Below are positions 41,674 through 49,739 of a DNA stretch of 64,000 nucleotides, piece after piece. The DNA comes from Candidatus Sulfotelmatobacter kueseliae. GTDB taxonomy: Bacteria; Acidobacteriota; Terriglobia; Terriglobales; Acidobacteriaceae. The notes below the pieces were generated by a model that had not been told where the DNA came from, did no database searches, and saw only the letters and a list, made by a program, of their open reading frames with translations. The translations under genes were made by a program, and so were the position numbers. Within the stretch, counting starts at the first letter, position 1. Each line of letters opens with the position of its first letter. The stretch is taken from NCBI GenBank assembly GCA_900290255.1, contig OMOD01000150.1, forward strand, positions 6,917 to 70,916, in the 5' to 3' direction.

Positions 41674-42822
41674 ATGGCCTACACCGTTCCCAAACTGACG
41701 GATTACTCAGCGGCGGCGCTGGAGAAGGCTGCGAGCGCGTGTGCGGATGCGTGCGCGTCGGAGATGGGAACGATCCGCACCGACGCGGACCTTAAAACGT
41801 TCCGCGATCGCTGGCTGGCTCGTAAGAACGGAATTCTCACTCAGATCAATGACCTTTGGCTAAAGAGCGCTCCCAAAGCGGAGAGGCCCGTTGTCGGACA
41901 AAAGGTCAACTGGTTGAAGAAGCACGTCGAAGGCTTGGTCGAGGTTGCAGGCAATCGACTCCTCCTTCAGCGGGCGCCTGCCACTCAATACCGCACGGTC
42001 GTGAGCCTCGATTTTGGCGGCCCGGTCGACATCACGCTCCCCGGAGCGCGGCGGCCTATCGGCGCCGAGCATCCTGTCATTCGCACGATGCACGAGATCG
42101 TCTCCGTCTTTCAGAAGCTCGGATATTCCGTGGCTGAGGGTCCGGTCGTCGAGACGGATTACTACAACTTCGAGGCGCTGAATTTTCCGCCGGATCATCC
42201 GGCACGGGATACGCAGGACACGCTGTTCATCGCGGGGCAGGAGTCGAAGCCGCAGCGCGAGCGGCTGCTGCTGCGCACGCACACTTCTCCTGTGCAGATT
42301 CGAACCATGGAGAAGATGCGGCCGCCGATCCGCATCGTGATTCCCGGCACGGTGCACCGCAACGATCCGCCCGACGCCAGCCACTCGCCGATGTTTCATC
42401 AGATCGAAGGCCTGGCCGTCGATACGAATATTACCTTCGGCGATCTGAAGGGCACGCTCGATCACGCCATGAAGGCGCTGTTCGGATCGAACGTGAAGAC
42501 ACATTTCCGGCCGTCGTTTTTCCCCTTCACCGAGCCGAGCGCGGAACTGTATGTGACTTGCTTTATCTGTGGCGGCAGCGGAAAGCGAGGCGCCGACGCG
42601 TGCCGCCCATGCAAGCAGACGGGATGGATCGAAGTGCTGGGCTGCGGGATGGTGGATCCGAATGTGTTCGAGTTCGTGAAGGACAACGGATACGACCCGA
42701 AAAAGGTTTCGGGATTCGCCTTCGGCATGGGCGTGGATCGCCTGGCCCTGCTGAAGTATGGCGTGGATGATTTGCAATACTTCTTCCAGGGAGATGTGCG
42801 GTTCTTAGAGCAGTTTGGATAA
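41674..42822 (+). CDS. pheS: Phenylalanyl-tRNA synthetase alpha chain
   Basis: 382 residues. N-terminal coiled coil (residues 1-95), then the class II core: motif 2 GTVHRNDPPDASHSPMFHQI, FRPSFFPFTEPSAE and motif 3 FGMGVDRLALLKYGVDD. Before motif 3 there is a small zinc-finger-like insert with CFICGGSGKRGADACRPCKQ, resembling DnaJ-type CXXCXGXG knuckles, followed by the usual WIEVLGCGMVDPNVFE. This insert occurs in some bacterial phyla. It acts with PheT as an (alpha-beta)2 enzyme. Confidence 0.97.
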   Translation: MAYTVPKLTDYSAAALEKAASACADACASEMGTIRTDADLKTFRDRWLARKNGILTQINDLWLKSAPKAERPVVGQKVNWLKKHVEGLVEVAGNRLLLQRAPATQYRTVVSLDFGGPVDITLPGARRPIGAEHPVIRTMHEIVSVFQKLGYSVAEGPVVETDYYNFEALNFPPDHPARDTQDTLFIAGQESKPQRERLLLRTHTSPVQIRTMEKMRPPIRIVIPGTVHRNDPPDASHSPMFHQIEGLAVDTNITFGDLKGTLDHAMKALFGSNVKTHFRPSFFPFTEPSAELYVTCFICGGSGKRGADACRPCKQTGWIEVLGCGMVDPNVFEFVKDNGYDPKKVSGFAFGMGVDRLALLKYGVDDLQYFFQGDVRFLEQFG

Positions 42823-42825
42823 AGA

Positions 42826-42887
42826 CGCTCTTAGCTATTGGCTCTTGGCTTTTAGCTAAAGGCCAAGAGCTAAGAGCCAGAAGCCGA
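42826..42887. repeat. R5 short-word hairpin between pheS and pheT
   Basis: GCTCTTAGCTATTGGCTC, then TTGGCTTTTAGCTAAAGGCC and AAGAGCTAAGAGCC. The arms pair around AGCTAAA. It separates the two subunit genes in the message. Confidence 0.65.
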
Positions 42888-42891
42888 TTTC

Positions 42892-45234
42892 ATGAAAATC
42901 TCTCCACAATGGATTCGCGACTTTGTTGATCTCGCCGTGGACGACCGCCGGCTGGCCGAGGACTTGACCAATGTTGGGATTTCGGTGGAGGGGATCAGCG
43001 GTAGCGGAGCGGATGCCGTCTTCGAGATGGAGATTGGGACGAACCGTCCTGACGCGATGAATCATTATGGGGTCGCGCGGGAAGCGGCGGCGATTTATGA
43101 TCTGCCGCTGAAAGCGATTGCGCCGAAGCTGCCCTCAGCGGCTAAAGCCCCTCAGAGTGGAGAGGCTGGCGGCGCGGCTGGAAGCCGCGCCCTTTCAAAT
43201 CCCACAGATGCTGACGCGGCGCTAAAGCGCCGCTCTTCCACGACTACGGCGGAGGACCTGCCATTTCCCATCGTTGTCGAGGAGCCGCAGCTTTGTCCGC
43301 GGTTCACGAGCCGGGTGATCCGCGGGACGCGTATCGTGCCCTCGCCGCAAAAGGTCGCCCGCCGACTGCAACTGCTCGATCAGCGCCCGATCTCGAACGC
43401 GGTGGACGCGACCAACTACGTTCTCTGGGAGATCGGCAAGCCGACGCACGTCTTCGATATGGACCTGCTGGAAGGCAGAAGCATCATCGTGCGCATGGCT
43501 CGCGACGGCGAAACGCTGAAGACGCTCGACGGCGTCGAACGCAAACTAAGCACCGAAGATCTTGTCGTCTGCGATGCGAAAAAGCCCGTGGGCCTGGCCG
43601 GAGTCATGGGCGGGTACGACACCATGATCACCGAAAAAACCAGGAATGTTTTGATTGAATCTGCCTGGTGGGATCCGGGGATCATTCGCCAGATGTCGCG
43701 CCGGCATGGACTGCACACGGATGCTTCCCACCGTTTCGAGCGCGGCGCGGATTTTGAGTCCACGGTGCTGTCATGCGACCTTGTGGCAGAAATGATTTTG
43801 GAGTCGGGCGGCGGAGAACTTGTCGGCGAGGTGGTCGATGTGGTGTCGAAGAAGATGGATCAGGCTCCGGTGGTTCTGCACGTGGCCGAGGTGCACCGCA
43901 TTCTGGGCGGAGAACTCGATGCCGGGCTCATCTTCCGGCTTTTGAAAAGGCTGGGATTCGCGCTGATTCCCGAGGGTGAAGGCGAAGCGCAATTCCGCGT
44001 GCACATTCCGAGCTGGCGGCTGGATGTGGAGCGGGAAATTGACCTCATCGAAGAAATCGCCCGGCTGCACGGGTACGACAAGTTCGAGAGTACCTTGCCA
44101 CCGTACATCGGCGCGGTGGTCGAACTGCCGCACGCCGCGATGGATGCGACCTTGCGCAAGCGGAGCCTGGCTTTGGGATACAACGAAGCGCTGTCGCTGA
44201 CGTTCATTTCGCATGCCGACGCGGAGAAGTTCGAGTCCGGCTTCGCCGTTCCCCCAGCGGCTAAAGCCGCGTCGAGCGTGGCATCTGACGGCACGACTGA
44301 AGTCGTGCCCTTCCCGTCCGTGGCGACGCTCGATGCGCGCGTTGGTGCCCGCGTACTGGAGCTGGCGAATCCGCTGAGCGAAGAGGCGTCGGTGATGCGT
44401 ACGTCGCTGGTGCCCGGCATGCTCGATATGCTGGCGTGGAATTTGAATCGCGATGTGGCTGAGGCGCGGTTGTTTGAAATCGGCAGCGTGTATGAACTGG
44501 CGGGCGGGCCGTCGGGCGAACGCGTGGAACCGAAGCGCGCCTGCCTGGGGGCGACGGCCGCGGCGGTGGAAAGTTCGCTACCCGTGGGCGCGATGCTAGA
44601 GGAAGAGCCGACTGCCCCGGAGGAAACGTTTCGCTGTTTCAAGGGTGACGTGGAGAACGTGCTGGCGGCGTTTGCCGGAGACGTGAGTTACGACCGGGAG
44701 ACGCCTGGGTATTTTCATCCGGAACGGTCGGCGCGGGCGTTGATAGATGGTGTGGTAGTGGCGCAGTTTGGGCAAATTCCAAAGGGATCGATGAAATATC
44801 TGACGACGGAAGAGGTTCTGTTTCAGGGATCGCCTGCTGAAAAGCAGGTAATAAGGGGACGCTATCTGCGCCAAGACGTTTTCGTGGCCGAGTTGGACTT
44901 GGAACGGCTATACAAGCTGGGGCCGCGTCAAGCAAAGTTCACACCGCTAACGAAGTATCCGGCGGTGGAAAGAGACTTCTCGTTTGTCTTCAGCGATGAG
45001 ATCTGGTTTGAGCAGATGAAAAAGGCCGTCGATGCCGCGGGCATAGCCGAACTGCGCGAGTTTCGTCCGGTGGAAATTTTCCGCGGCGGAGCGATTGCGG
45101 CTGGAAAGTATTCCGTGCTATTGCGGGCGAAATTTCAGTCCGACGAGCGGACGCTCCGCGATGATGAGGTAACGCGGTGGTCGGCGAGGATTGTGGCGGC
45201 CCTGACTGCACTGGGCGGAGCGCAGAGGGTATAA
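42892..45234 (+). CDS. pheT: Phenylalanyl-tRNA synthetase beta chain with two repeat insertions
   Basis: 780 residues. The N-terminus MKISPQWIRDFVDLAVDDRR runs straight into FEMEIGTNRPDAMNHYGVAR, so the EMAP/OB tRNA-binding domain found in many PheT proteins is absent. B3/B4 editing region, B5 domain and the catalytic-like core (TYPAVERDFSFVF equivalent LTKYPAVERDFSFVF) and the C-terminal FDX-ACB domain are present. Residues about 81-121 and 454-475 are foreign and encoded by R3 repeats (43132-43242, 44252-44316), both in frame. The first insert falls where the OB domain would normally be. Confidence 0.95.
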   Translation: MKISPQWIRDFVDLAVDDRRLAEDLTNVGISVEGISGSGADAVFEMEIGTNRPDAMNHYGVAREAAAIYDLPLKAIAPKLPSAAKAPQSGEAGGAAGSRALSNPTDADAALKRRSSTTTAEDLPFPIVVEEPQLCPRFTSRVIRGTRIVPSPQKVARRLQLLDQRPISNAVDATNYVLWEIGKPTHVFDMDLLEGRSIIVRMARDGETLKTLDGVERKLSTEDLVVCDAKKPVGLAGVMGGYDTMITEKTRNVLIESAWWDPGIIRQMSRRHGLHTDASHRFERGADFESTVLSCDLVAEMILESGGGELVGEVVDVVSKKMDQAPVVLHVAEVHRILGGELDAGLIFRLLKRLGFALIPEGEGEAQFRVHIPSWRLDVEREIDLIEEIARLHGYDKFESTLPPYIGAVVELPHAAMDATLRKRSLALGYNEALSLTFISHADAEKFESGFAVPPAAKAASSVASDGTTEVVPFPSVATLDARVGARVLELANPLSEEASVMRTSLVPGMLDMLAWNLNRDVAEARLFEIGSVYELAGGPSGERVEPKRACLGATAAAVESSLPVGAMLEEEPTAPEETFRCFKGDVENVLAAFAGDVSYDRETPGYFHPERSARALIDGVVVAQFGQIPKGSMKYLTTEEVLFQGSPAEKQVIRGRYLRQDVFVAELDLERLYKLGPRQAKFTPLTKYPAVERDFSFVFSDEIWFEQMKKAVDAAGIAELREFRPVEIFRGGAIAAGKYSVLLRAKFQSDERTLRDDEVTRWSARIVAALTALGGAQRV
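43132..43242. repeat. R3 repeats inside pheT, first insertion
   Basis: CAGCGGCTAAAGCCCCTCAG, GGCGCGGCTGGAAGCCGCGCC and GCGGCGCTAAAGCGCCGC with TCTTCCACGAC. In frame: AAKAPQSGEAGGAAGSRALS, then ADAALKRRSSTT. Confidence 0.85.
44252..44316. repeat. R3 repeats inside pheT, second insertion
   Basis: CCCAGCGGCTAAAGCCGCG and GGCACGACTGAAGTCGTGCC with CTTCCCG. In frame: PPAAKAASSVASDGTTEVVP. Confidence 0.85.
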
Positions 45235-45254
45235 GGGATCCGTTGTTCAGAGAT

Positions 45255-45364
45255 TCCCATGTCTCGCAAAGGCGGCGAGACATGGGGCGCCCGGCAGTTG
45301 GGCGCACCCGGTGAGTCAAAATCCCCACCCTCTCGCGCAAAACGCGAGAAGGGTGGGGCACCCC
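45255..45364. repeat. Two R2 palindromes between pheT and lexA
   Basis: CCCATGTCTCGC ... GCGAGACATGGGGCGCCC at 45255-45292, and ATCCCCACCCTCTCGCGC ... GAAGGGTGGGGCACCCC at 45321-45364. Confidence 0.8.
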
Positions 45365-45420
45365 CTCCGTAACTTCACTTCCTGCTTGCTTTTTCGCCTT
45401 CTGTTCGCCAATAATTGGCC

Positions 45421-46041
45421 ATGGCCATCACACGCAGACAGCGGGAAGTGTACGACTTCATTTCCAGATTCGTGGCAGAGCACGGATATTCTCCGTCGTT
45501 TGAGGAGATCGGCAAAGGGCTGGATTTGTCGTCGCTGGCGACGGTGCACAAGCATGTGACCAACCTTGAAAAGAAAGGACTGCTCACGCGCGACTACAAC
45601 CGCAGCCGCTCGATTGATCTTTTGCCTCCCAAAGGACGCCTGAAGCAAGCCATGAGCGTGAACACCGCAGTGGTGCTGCCGCTGGTCGGACGCATCGCCG
45701 CCGGCCAGCCGATCGAGGCGGTCGAGAATCCGGAAACCATTTCGCTGGCCGACTTTGTGCGCTCGAAAGAAGTGTTTGTGCTCGAGGTGCGAGGCGAGTC
45801 CATGCAGGACGAGCACATTCTTGACGGCGATTACGTGCTGGTCGAGAAAACGCGTACGGCGCACAACGGTGACATCGTGGTGGCGCTGGTGGATTCGAGC
45901 GATGCCACGCTGAAGCGGTTTTACCGCGAAGGCGACAACATCCGTCTGCAGCCTTCGAACGTGAGCATGAAGCCGATCATCGTGCCGGCCGCTTCGGTGG
46001 ACGTGCAGGGGCGGGTGATTGGGGTGCTGAGGAAGTACTGA
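45421..46041 (+). CDS. lexA: LexA repressor
   Basis: 206 residues from the ATG at 45421 (MAITRRQREVYDFISRFVAE); a TTG two codons earlier is rejected. N-terminal winged helix with recognition segment LSSLATVHKHVTNLEKKGLL. The self-cleavage site is Ala94-Gly95 in RIAAGQPIEA, the catalytic Ser127 lies in VRGESMQDEHILDGDYVLVE and Lys165 in DATLKRF. It represses SOS genes and is inactivated with RecA help. I see no operator that I can match with confidence in front of the gene. Confidence 0.96.
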   Translation: MAITRRQREVYDFISRFVAEHGYSPSFEEIGKGLDLSSLATVHKHVTNLEKKGLLTRDYNRSRSIDLLPPKGRLKQAMSVNTAVVLPLVGRIAAGQPIEAVENPETISLADFVRSKEVFVLEVRGESMQDEHILDGDYVLVEKTRTAHNGDIVVALVDSSDATLKRFYREGDNIRLQPSNVSMKPIIVPAASVDVQGRVIGVLRKY

Positions 46042-46045
46042 CGAC

Positions 46046-46196
46046 AGCTTCTAGCTACTAGCTTCTAGCCGATCGGCAAGGCTTTTTCGTAGTTCGCGCC
46101 TGCTCTGGCCCAACCCTGAAACTAAGAAACGCACGCTGCCCCAGGAAGCAACGTGCGTCAAGAGTTCTTATCTAGCGGCTAGAAGCTAGCAGCTGT
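46046..46196. repeat. R5 short-word inverted repeat between lexA and trxA
   Basis: CTTCTAGCTACTAGCTTC at 46048 onward pairs loosely with GCGGCTAGAAGCTAGCAGC near 46174-46194; between them ACGCACGCTGCCCCAGG ... GCAACGTGCGT forms a further stem. Convergent genes flank it, so it may end both transcripts. Confidence 0.6.
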
Positions 46197-46529
46197 TTAC
46201 CCGATGTGCTTGTTCAGGGCCTGGGCGATGGCGTCTTTGGGGCGGTAGCCGACAAGTTGTTCGACGACCTGGCCTCCCTTGAAGACCAGCAGAGTGGGGA
46301 TGCCGGTGACTTTGTAGCGCATGGGAGTGGCGCTATTGGAGTCCACGTCCATCTTGCCGATCTTGATCTTGCCCTGATACTCGGCCGCCAGTTCCTCAAC
46401 GATGGGCGCGATGGCGCGGCAGGGGCCGCACCAGGTCGCCCAGAAGTCCACCAGAACGGGCTTATCCGATTTCAAAACATCCTGGTCGAAGTTTGCATCG
46501 GTCACTTCGACGATTCCGTTGCCTGCCAT
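46197..46529 (-). CDS. trxA: Thioredoxin
   Basis: 110 residues. The active site is Cys34-Gly-Pro-Cys37 in FWATWCGPCRAIAPI, with Asp28 (DFW) and cis-Pro in VTGIPTLLVFKGG. Standard length for cytoplasmic Trx1. It reduces protein disulfides using thioredoxin reductase, which is not in the window. A GGAGAAAG ribosome site precedes the start. Confidence 0.97.
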   Translation of the reverse strand: MAGNGIVEVTDANFDQDVLKSDKPVLVDFWATWCGPCRAIAPIVEELAAEYQGKIKIGKMDVDSNSATPMRYKVTGIPTLLVFKGGQVVEQLVGYRPKDAIAQALNKHIG

Positions 46530-46637
46530 TTTCTTTCTCCTCGTTGTGAAACGTCGCGCTGTCGGCCGGCGCTCGGTGGCGCGGTCGGGCCGGGTCGGCG
46601 AGCGTTATGAGTGCGTCCCGTTAGGGAAGACAACTCT

Positions 46638-46860
46638 TTATTTTAACACCGCTATTTGATGCGCGGACATCGGGGAAGGTCGCAGCGACCCGGAAGCTGC
46701 AGGCCAACCCCCGGGGGTCAGGCTGGGAGCTTTCTTGCCGCCCTCGGCCATTTCTCCGTGGCACTCGGCGCAGTGAAGGTCAAACAATTTGGCTCCAGCT
46801 GCTAAAGCTTCGGGAGGCGGCCGCCGGGGGATTCGGTCGAGCGGCTGAGATTGATCGGTT
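46638..46860 (-). pseudogene. Cytochrome c fragment (possible remnant)
   Basis: On the minus strand a frame contains ALAAGAKLFDLHCAECHGEM, a haem-binding CXXCH site preceded by the helix usual for cytochrome c, then AEGGKKAPSLTPGGWP. The expected signal peptide, the full fold and an axial Met are not visible, and the upstream sequence (RTLFFFRFPQTDQSQPLDRI) does not look like an N-terminus. It is probably the remains of a gene; a short real peptide cannot be excluded. Confidence 0.35.
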
Positions 46861-47075
46861 TGAGGAAAGCGGAAAAAGAAAAGCGTCCTCGACTTTTCAG
46901 TCCAGGACGCCTCGGCAGCCCTCCCCCAGAACTGCCAAACCACGAGTGGATATTAGAATCGCCCTGCTTTTTCGTAAACGTCACTTTGGTAATGCGGTTT
47001 GCGGGGAAGCCAAGGTTCCTGCTGACGGAAGTAACCAGCGGATGAGATGCAGGGAACCACAGCGGTGTGAACGCT

Positions 47076-48542
47076 CTACTGTTTCTGCCAGGTTTGGCCG
47101 TCGTCGCTGGTGATCCAGACTTCGGCCGTGGAAGTCGTAACCTTCCCGTGCTGAGCATCGGAGAACTCCACAGAGACGACGTCGCCGGAGATGGCCATGC
47201 CATTGAATAATGGCACGACCTGGGCCCAATGGCCGCCGGCGTCGAGCGAATGGTAGAGGGCTCCATTGGACCCTCCGGCCCACACTTCGGTTCCGCTCGC
47301 AGCCACGGCGCGGAAGACGACCGCGGCCGGTTGCTTCAGATCCTTCTTGTCCGCGGAGCTTTCTTTGGCGCGGGCGGGTTTTTCGAGAACCACGACACTC
47401 GTATAGTTAGCCGCCGAGAAGTTGCCTCCAGCCACCAGACTCGCATTCACATCCACATCCTGCCAGGTCTTGCCCTGATCGAAGGAACGCTCGAGCGCGC
47501 CGCTGGAACTTATGTTCCAGCGCGGCAGGCGCGACGGCGCCGGAGCGGTCAACTGGGTGAAGCTGCGCGCAGTCATGCCGGGGTTGCCGGTCGCGGTGGG
47601 GAGTTCCTGCTGCGCAGTGTCATCGGCTGCGGTGTGGTCGAGGTTTGCCGCCTCAACATTCACGACCGGCTTGGCCTTGCCGACAGGTCCCCCTATTACG
47701 CCTCCTTCTGAGGAAGGCACCGACTGGGCCTGCAGCTGGAGGCCCTGATTCTGCGTCTGAGCCTCATTGTTGACCGGTGCGACCGGACTCGATGCTTCCA
47801 CCGCGACCATCTGCGAAGACGATGGAATCTTCAGATTCGCGGCCTGGTTCGCGGTTTGCTGCACTGGGACCGAAGCCTGCGCCGGGTTTGCTCCCTGCGC
47901 ACGGGTGTTTTGCTGCTGCCACTGCGTGGGCATCTGCGGACCATGAGGAAATTGATTGTGAGCCACGCCCGACCCAATGCCTCCGACCTGCGGCCGTGGG
48001 ACGGAAACTGTCGGGGGTTCCAAGCGAGCGGTCAGCCTGCCCTCGGCAGATTCCAGGCCGGCCTTGCCGGCAGAAAAGGCGTTCGGGGCGGGAGCGAGAG
48101 GCAACGATTTTTCCTTGTTCCCGGCAGCTGTTGCAGGCAGAGATGATGCTGTCGGCTGGCTCTGCGCCGGGCTGGCGGGAGCCTCGACGCGGGCCATCTG
48201 TTTCGTTGCGGTGAGGGACTGATGCCGCTGGAGTTGGATGACTCCCACGGCGGCGATAGCTACGACTACGGCGGTTACAAATCCCCAACGCAGCGCGGGC
48301 CAGGCCAGCCATCCGCCGCGGGCGGGAGCGAGGACGGTTTGCATCGCCTCGGGCTCGGGCAAGGCGAGCGCCACCACGTCGCGGCAGTCGCCGCAGCGGG
48401 CCAGGTGCTCGAGCACGACGCCGCGCTCGCGGTCCGGCAGCGAGCGTTCGGTAAAAGCCGTCAGCACATCCGCATCGGGGTGAGGGGCGAGCGCTGGCGC
48501 GGCCTTCAGCCGCTCGCGCACGATTTTGGGGGCGTGTTCCAT
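47076..48542 (-). CDS. Anti-sigma-factor-like membrane protein with BNR/YCF48-type ectodomain
   Basis: 488 residues. N-terminal zinc-binding anti-sigma motif VLEHLARCGDCRDVV (His46, Cys50, Cys53), one membrane helix (about 88-105, GFVTAVVVAIAAVGVIQL), a long Gln/Ala/Pro-rich linker, and a C-terminal part with repeats like BNR/YCF48 blades: GALERSFDQGKTWQDV, GALYHSLDAGGHWAQV and EVWITSDDGQTWQKQ. It lies 69 bp downstream of the sigma factor gene and probably holds it at the membrane. The outer repeats may sense a ligand or damage. Confidence 0.85.
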   Translation of the reverse strand: MEHAPKIVRERLKAAPALAPHPDADVLTAFTERSLPDRERGVVLEHLARCGDCRDVVALALPEPEAMQTVLAPARGGWLAWPALRWGFVTAVVVAIAAVGVIQLQRHQSLTATKQMARVEAPASPAQSQPTASSLPATAAGNKEKSLPLAPAPNAFSAGKAGLESAEGRLTARLEPPTVSVPRPQVGGIGSGVAHNQFPHGPQMPTQWQQQNTRAQGANPAQASVPVQQTANQAANLKIPSSSQMVAVEASSPVAPVNNEAQTQNQGLQLQAQSVPSSEGGVIGGPVGKAKPVVNVEAANLDHTAADDTAQQELPTATGNPGMTARSFTQLTAPAPSRLPRWNISSSGALERSFDQGKTWQDVDVNASLVAGGNFSAANYTSVVVLEKPARAKESSADKKDLKQPAAVVFRAVAASGTEVWAGGSNGALYHSLDAGGHWAQVVPLFNGMAISGDVVSVEFSDAQHGKVTTSTAEVWITSDDGQTWQKQ

Positions 48543-48611
48543 TTCACCTTCTACTGCCAGCTTCTGACTTCCAGCCCGATTTCGGTTCTGTTCAGGCGCG
48601 GTCTTCGGCCC

Positions 48612-49535
48612 TTATCCCGGCCCTTCCCGGACCCTGGCCTCTACTCTCTTCTCAGAGAACGCAGCATGTGAAGAATCTTGCGTTAAACTGCGCCGAATAT
48701 CCACTTGCAGGTCCCGCACGTCCACTTCCAGGGCTTCCTCAGCCTGGCGCCGGGACATGCCGCGGCGCACCAGCCCGGCCAGAATCTGCTTGCGCAAGAG
48801 CTTGGCCAGCTTGTCGAGCTTGCGGCTGATGGTGGACTCGTGCACGCCCAGCATGCGGGCAATCTCGGCCAGGGTGCGGCCATCGAGATAATAGGCGCTG
48901 AGTACAGTTCGATCTTCCCCGGAGAGAGCAGCCAGCACGTCGTCGGTGGCCTGGGCCAGGCGCGGGTCGGCGGACGCTGCCGGTTCCGGATCAGGGGCGC
49001 GGAATTGCACGCCTTCTTCTTCTTCCTCGTCCAGGCTCACGAGCCGTTTCGTGCGGCGGTAGCGATTGACGTATTCCTGCGCCAGCACCGTCCGCAGCCA
49101 ACCCTCCAGCGAGCCACGCCCAGTGTACGAAGCCAGCTTGGAGACGCGCTGGCCTTCGCGGATATTCGTGCCGTAGAGGTCGGCGTAGAGGGTGTCAGCG
49201 AGTTCGCGGGCGGCGGAGTCTTCGCGCGCAATACGCAGAGCCGCCTGATAGAGCTTTTCGCGGTAACGCGTGAGAAAAACTTCCCAAGCCGAATTCTGGC
49301 CGGCGGCACAGGCGCGGGCCAGGGCCAGTTCGTCGACCCGGAGAGCCAGGAAGAAAGCGCGGAGTTCGCTCTCCGAGCTACCTGCGCCGGCCTGTTTGGA
49401 GCCAACCTCGCAGAGAATCACAACTAGCGATTCGCGCGTGAGGCCTACCTTTTCGCAGGCACTGCGGGCATGGAGCTCCGCCAGCAGGTCATTTACCACC
49501 GACCGCACGGCGGAGACTGGTTTCGTTGAACTCAT
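48612..49535 (-). CDS. ECF-like RNA polymerase sigma factor
   Basis: 307 residues from the ATG at 49535 (MSSTKPVSAVRSVVNDLLAE); an earlier start at 49583 is less likely. Region 2 is seen in SAWEVFLTRYREKLYQAALR and GSLEGWLRTVLAQEYVNRYR. Region 4 has LSAYYLDGRTLAEIARMLGV and HESTISRKLDKLAKLLRKQI with a helix-turn-helix. The N-terminal 100 residues and C-terminal 50 residues exceed the usual 180-residue ECF size. With the anti-sigma gene at 47076 it forms a signalling pair. Confidence 0.88.
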   Translation of the reverse strand: MSSTKPVSAVRSVVNDLLAELHARSACEKVGLTRESLVVILCEVGSKQAGAGSSESELRAFFLALRVDELALARACAAGQNSAWEVFLTRYREKLYQAALRIAREDSAARELADTLYADLYGTNIREGQRVSKLASYTGRGSLEGWLRTVLAQEYVNRYRRTKRLVSLDEEEEEGVQFRAPDPEPAASADPRLAQATDDVLAALSGEDRTVLSAYYLDGRTLAEIARMLGVHESTISRKLDKLAKLLRKQILAGLVRRGMSRRQAEEALEVDVRDLQVDIRRSLTQDSSHAAFSEKRVEARVREGPG

Positions 49536-49663
49536 GCGAGCGAAGAGGCGATCTTCGGTCAGACGATGCTCTGATCCTACCAATTATTAGACGCACCGGG
49601 CGGGAAATTTGGCCGCAAGGCAGGCAGACATTTTCGTTCTTTCCATGAGCCGAGACGGGCAAG

Positions 49664-49721
49664 ATCCCATGTCTCGCAAAAGCGGCGAGACACGGGGCAC
49701 CCGCGAGACACGGGGCACCCG
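49664..49721. repeat. R2 palindrome with repeated half
   Basis: ATCCCATGTCTCGCAAAAGC then GGCGAGACACGGGGCACCC and a second CGCGAGACACGGGGCACCC. The duplicated half shows local slippage. Lies just before the ARPP-1 gene. Confidence 0.75.
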
Positions 49722-49739
49722 GCTCCAGGCGGGGGAGGA

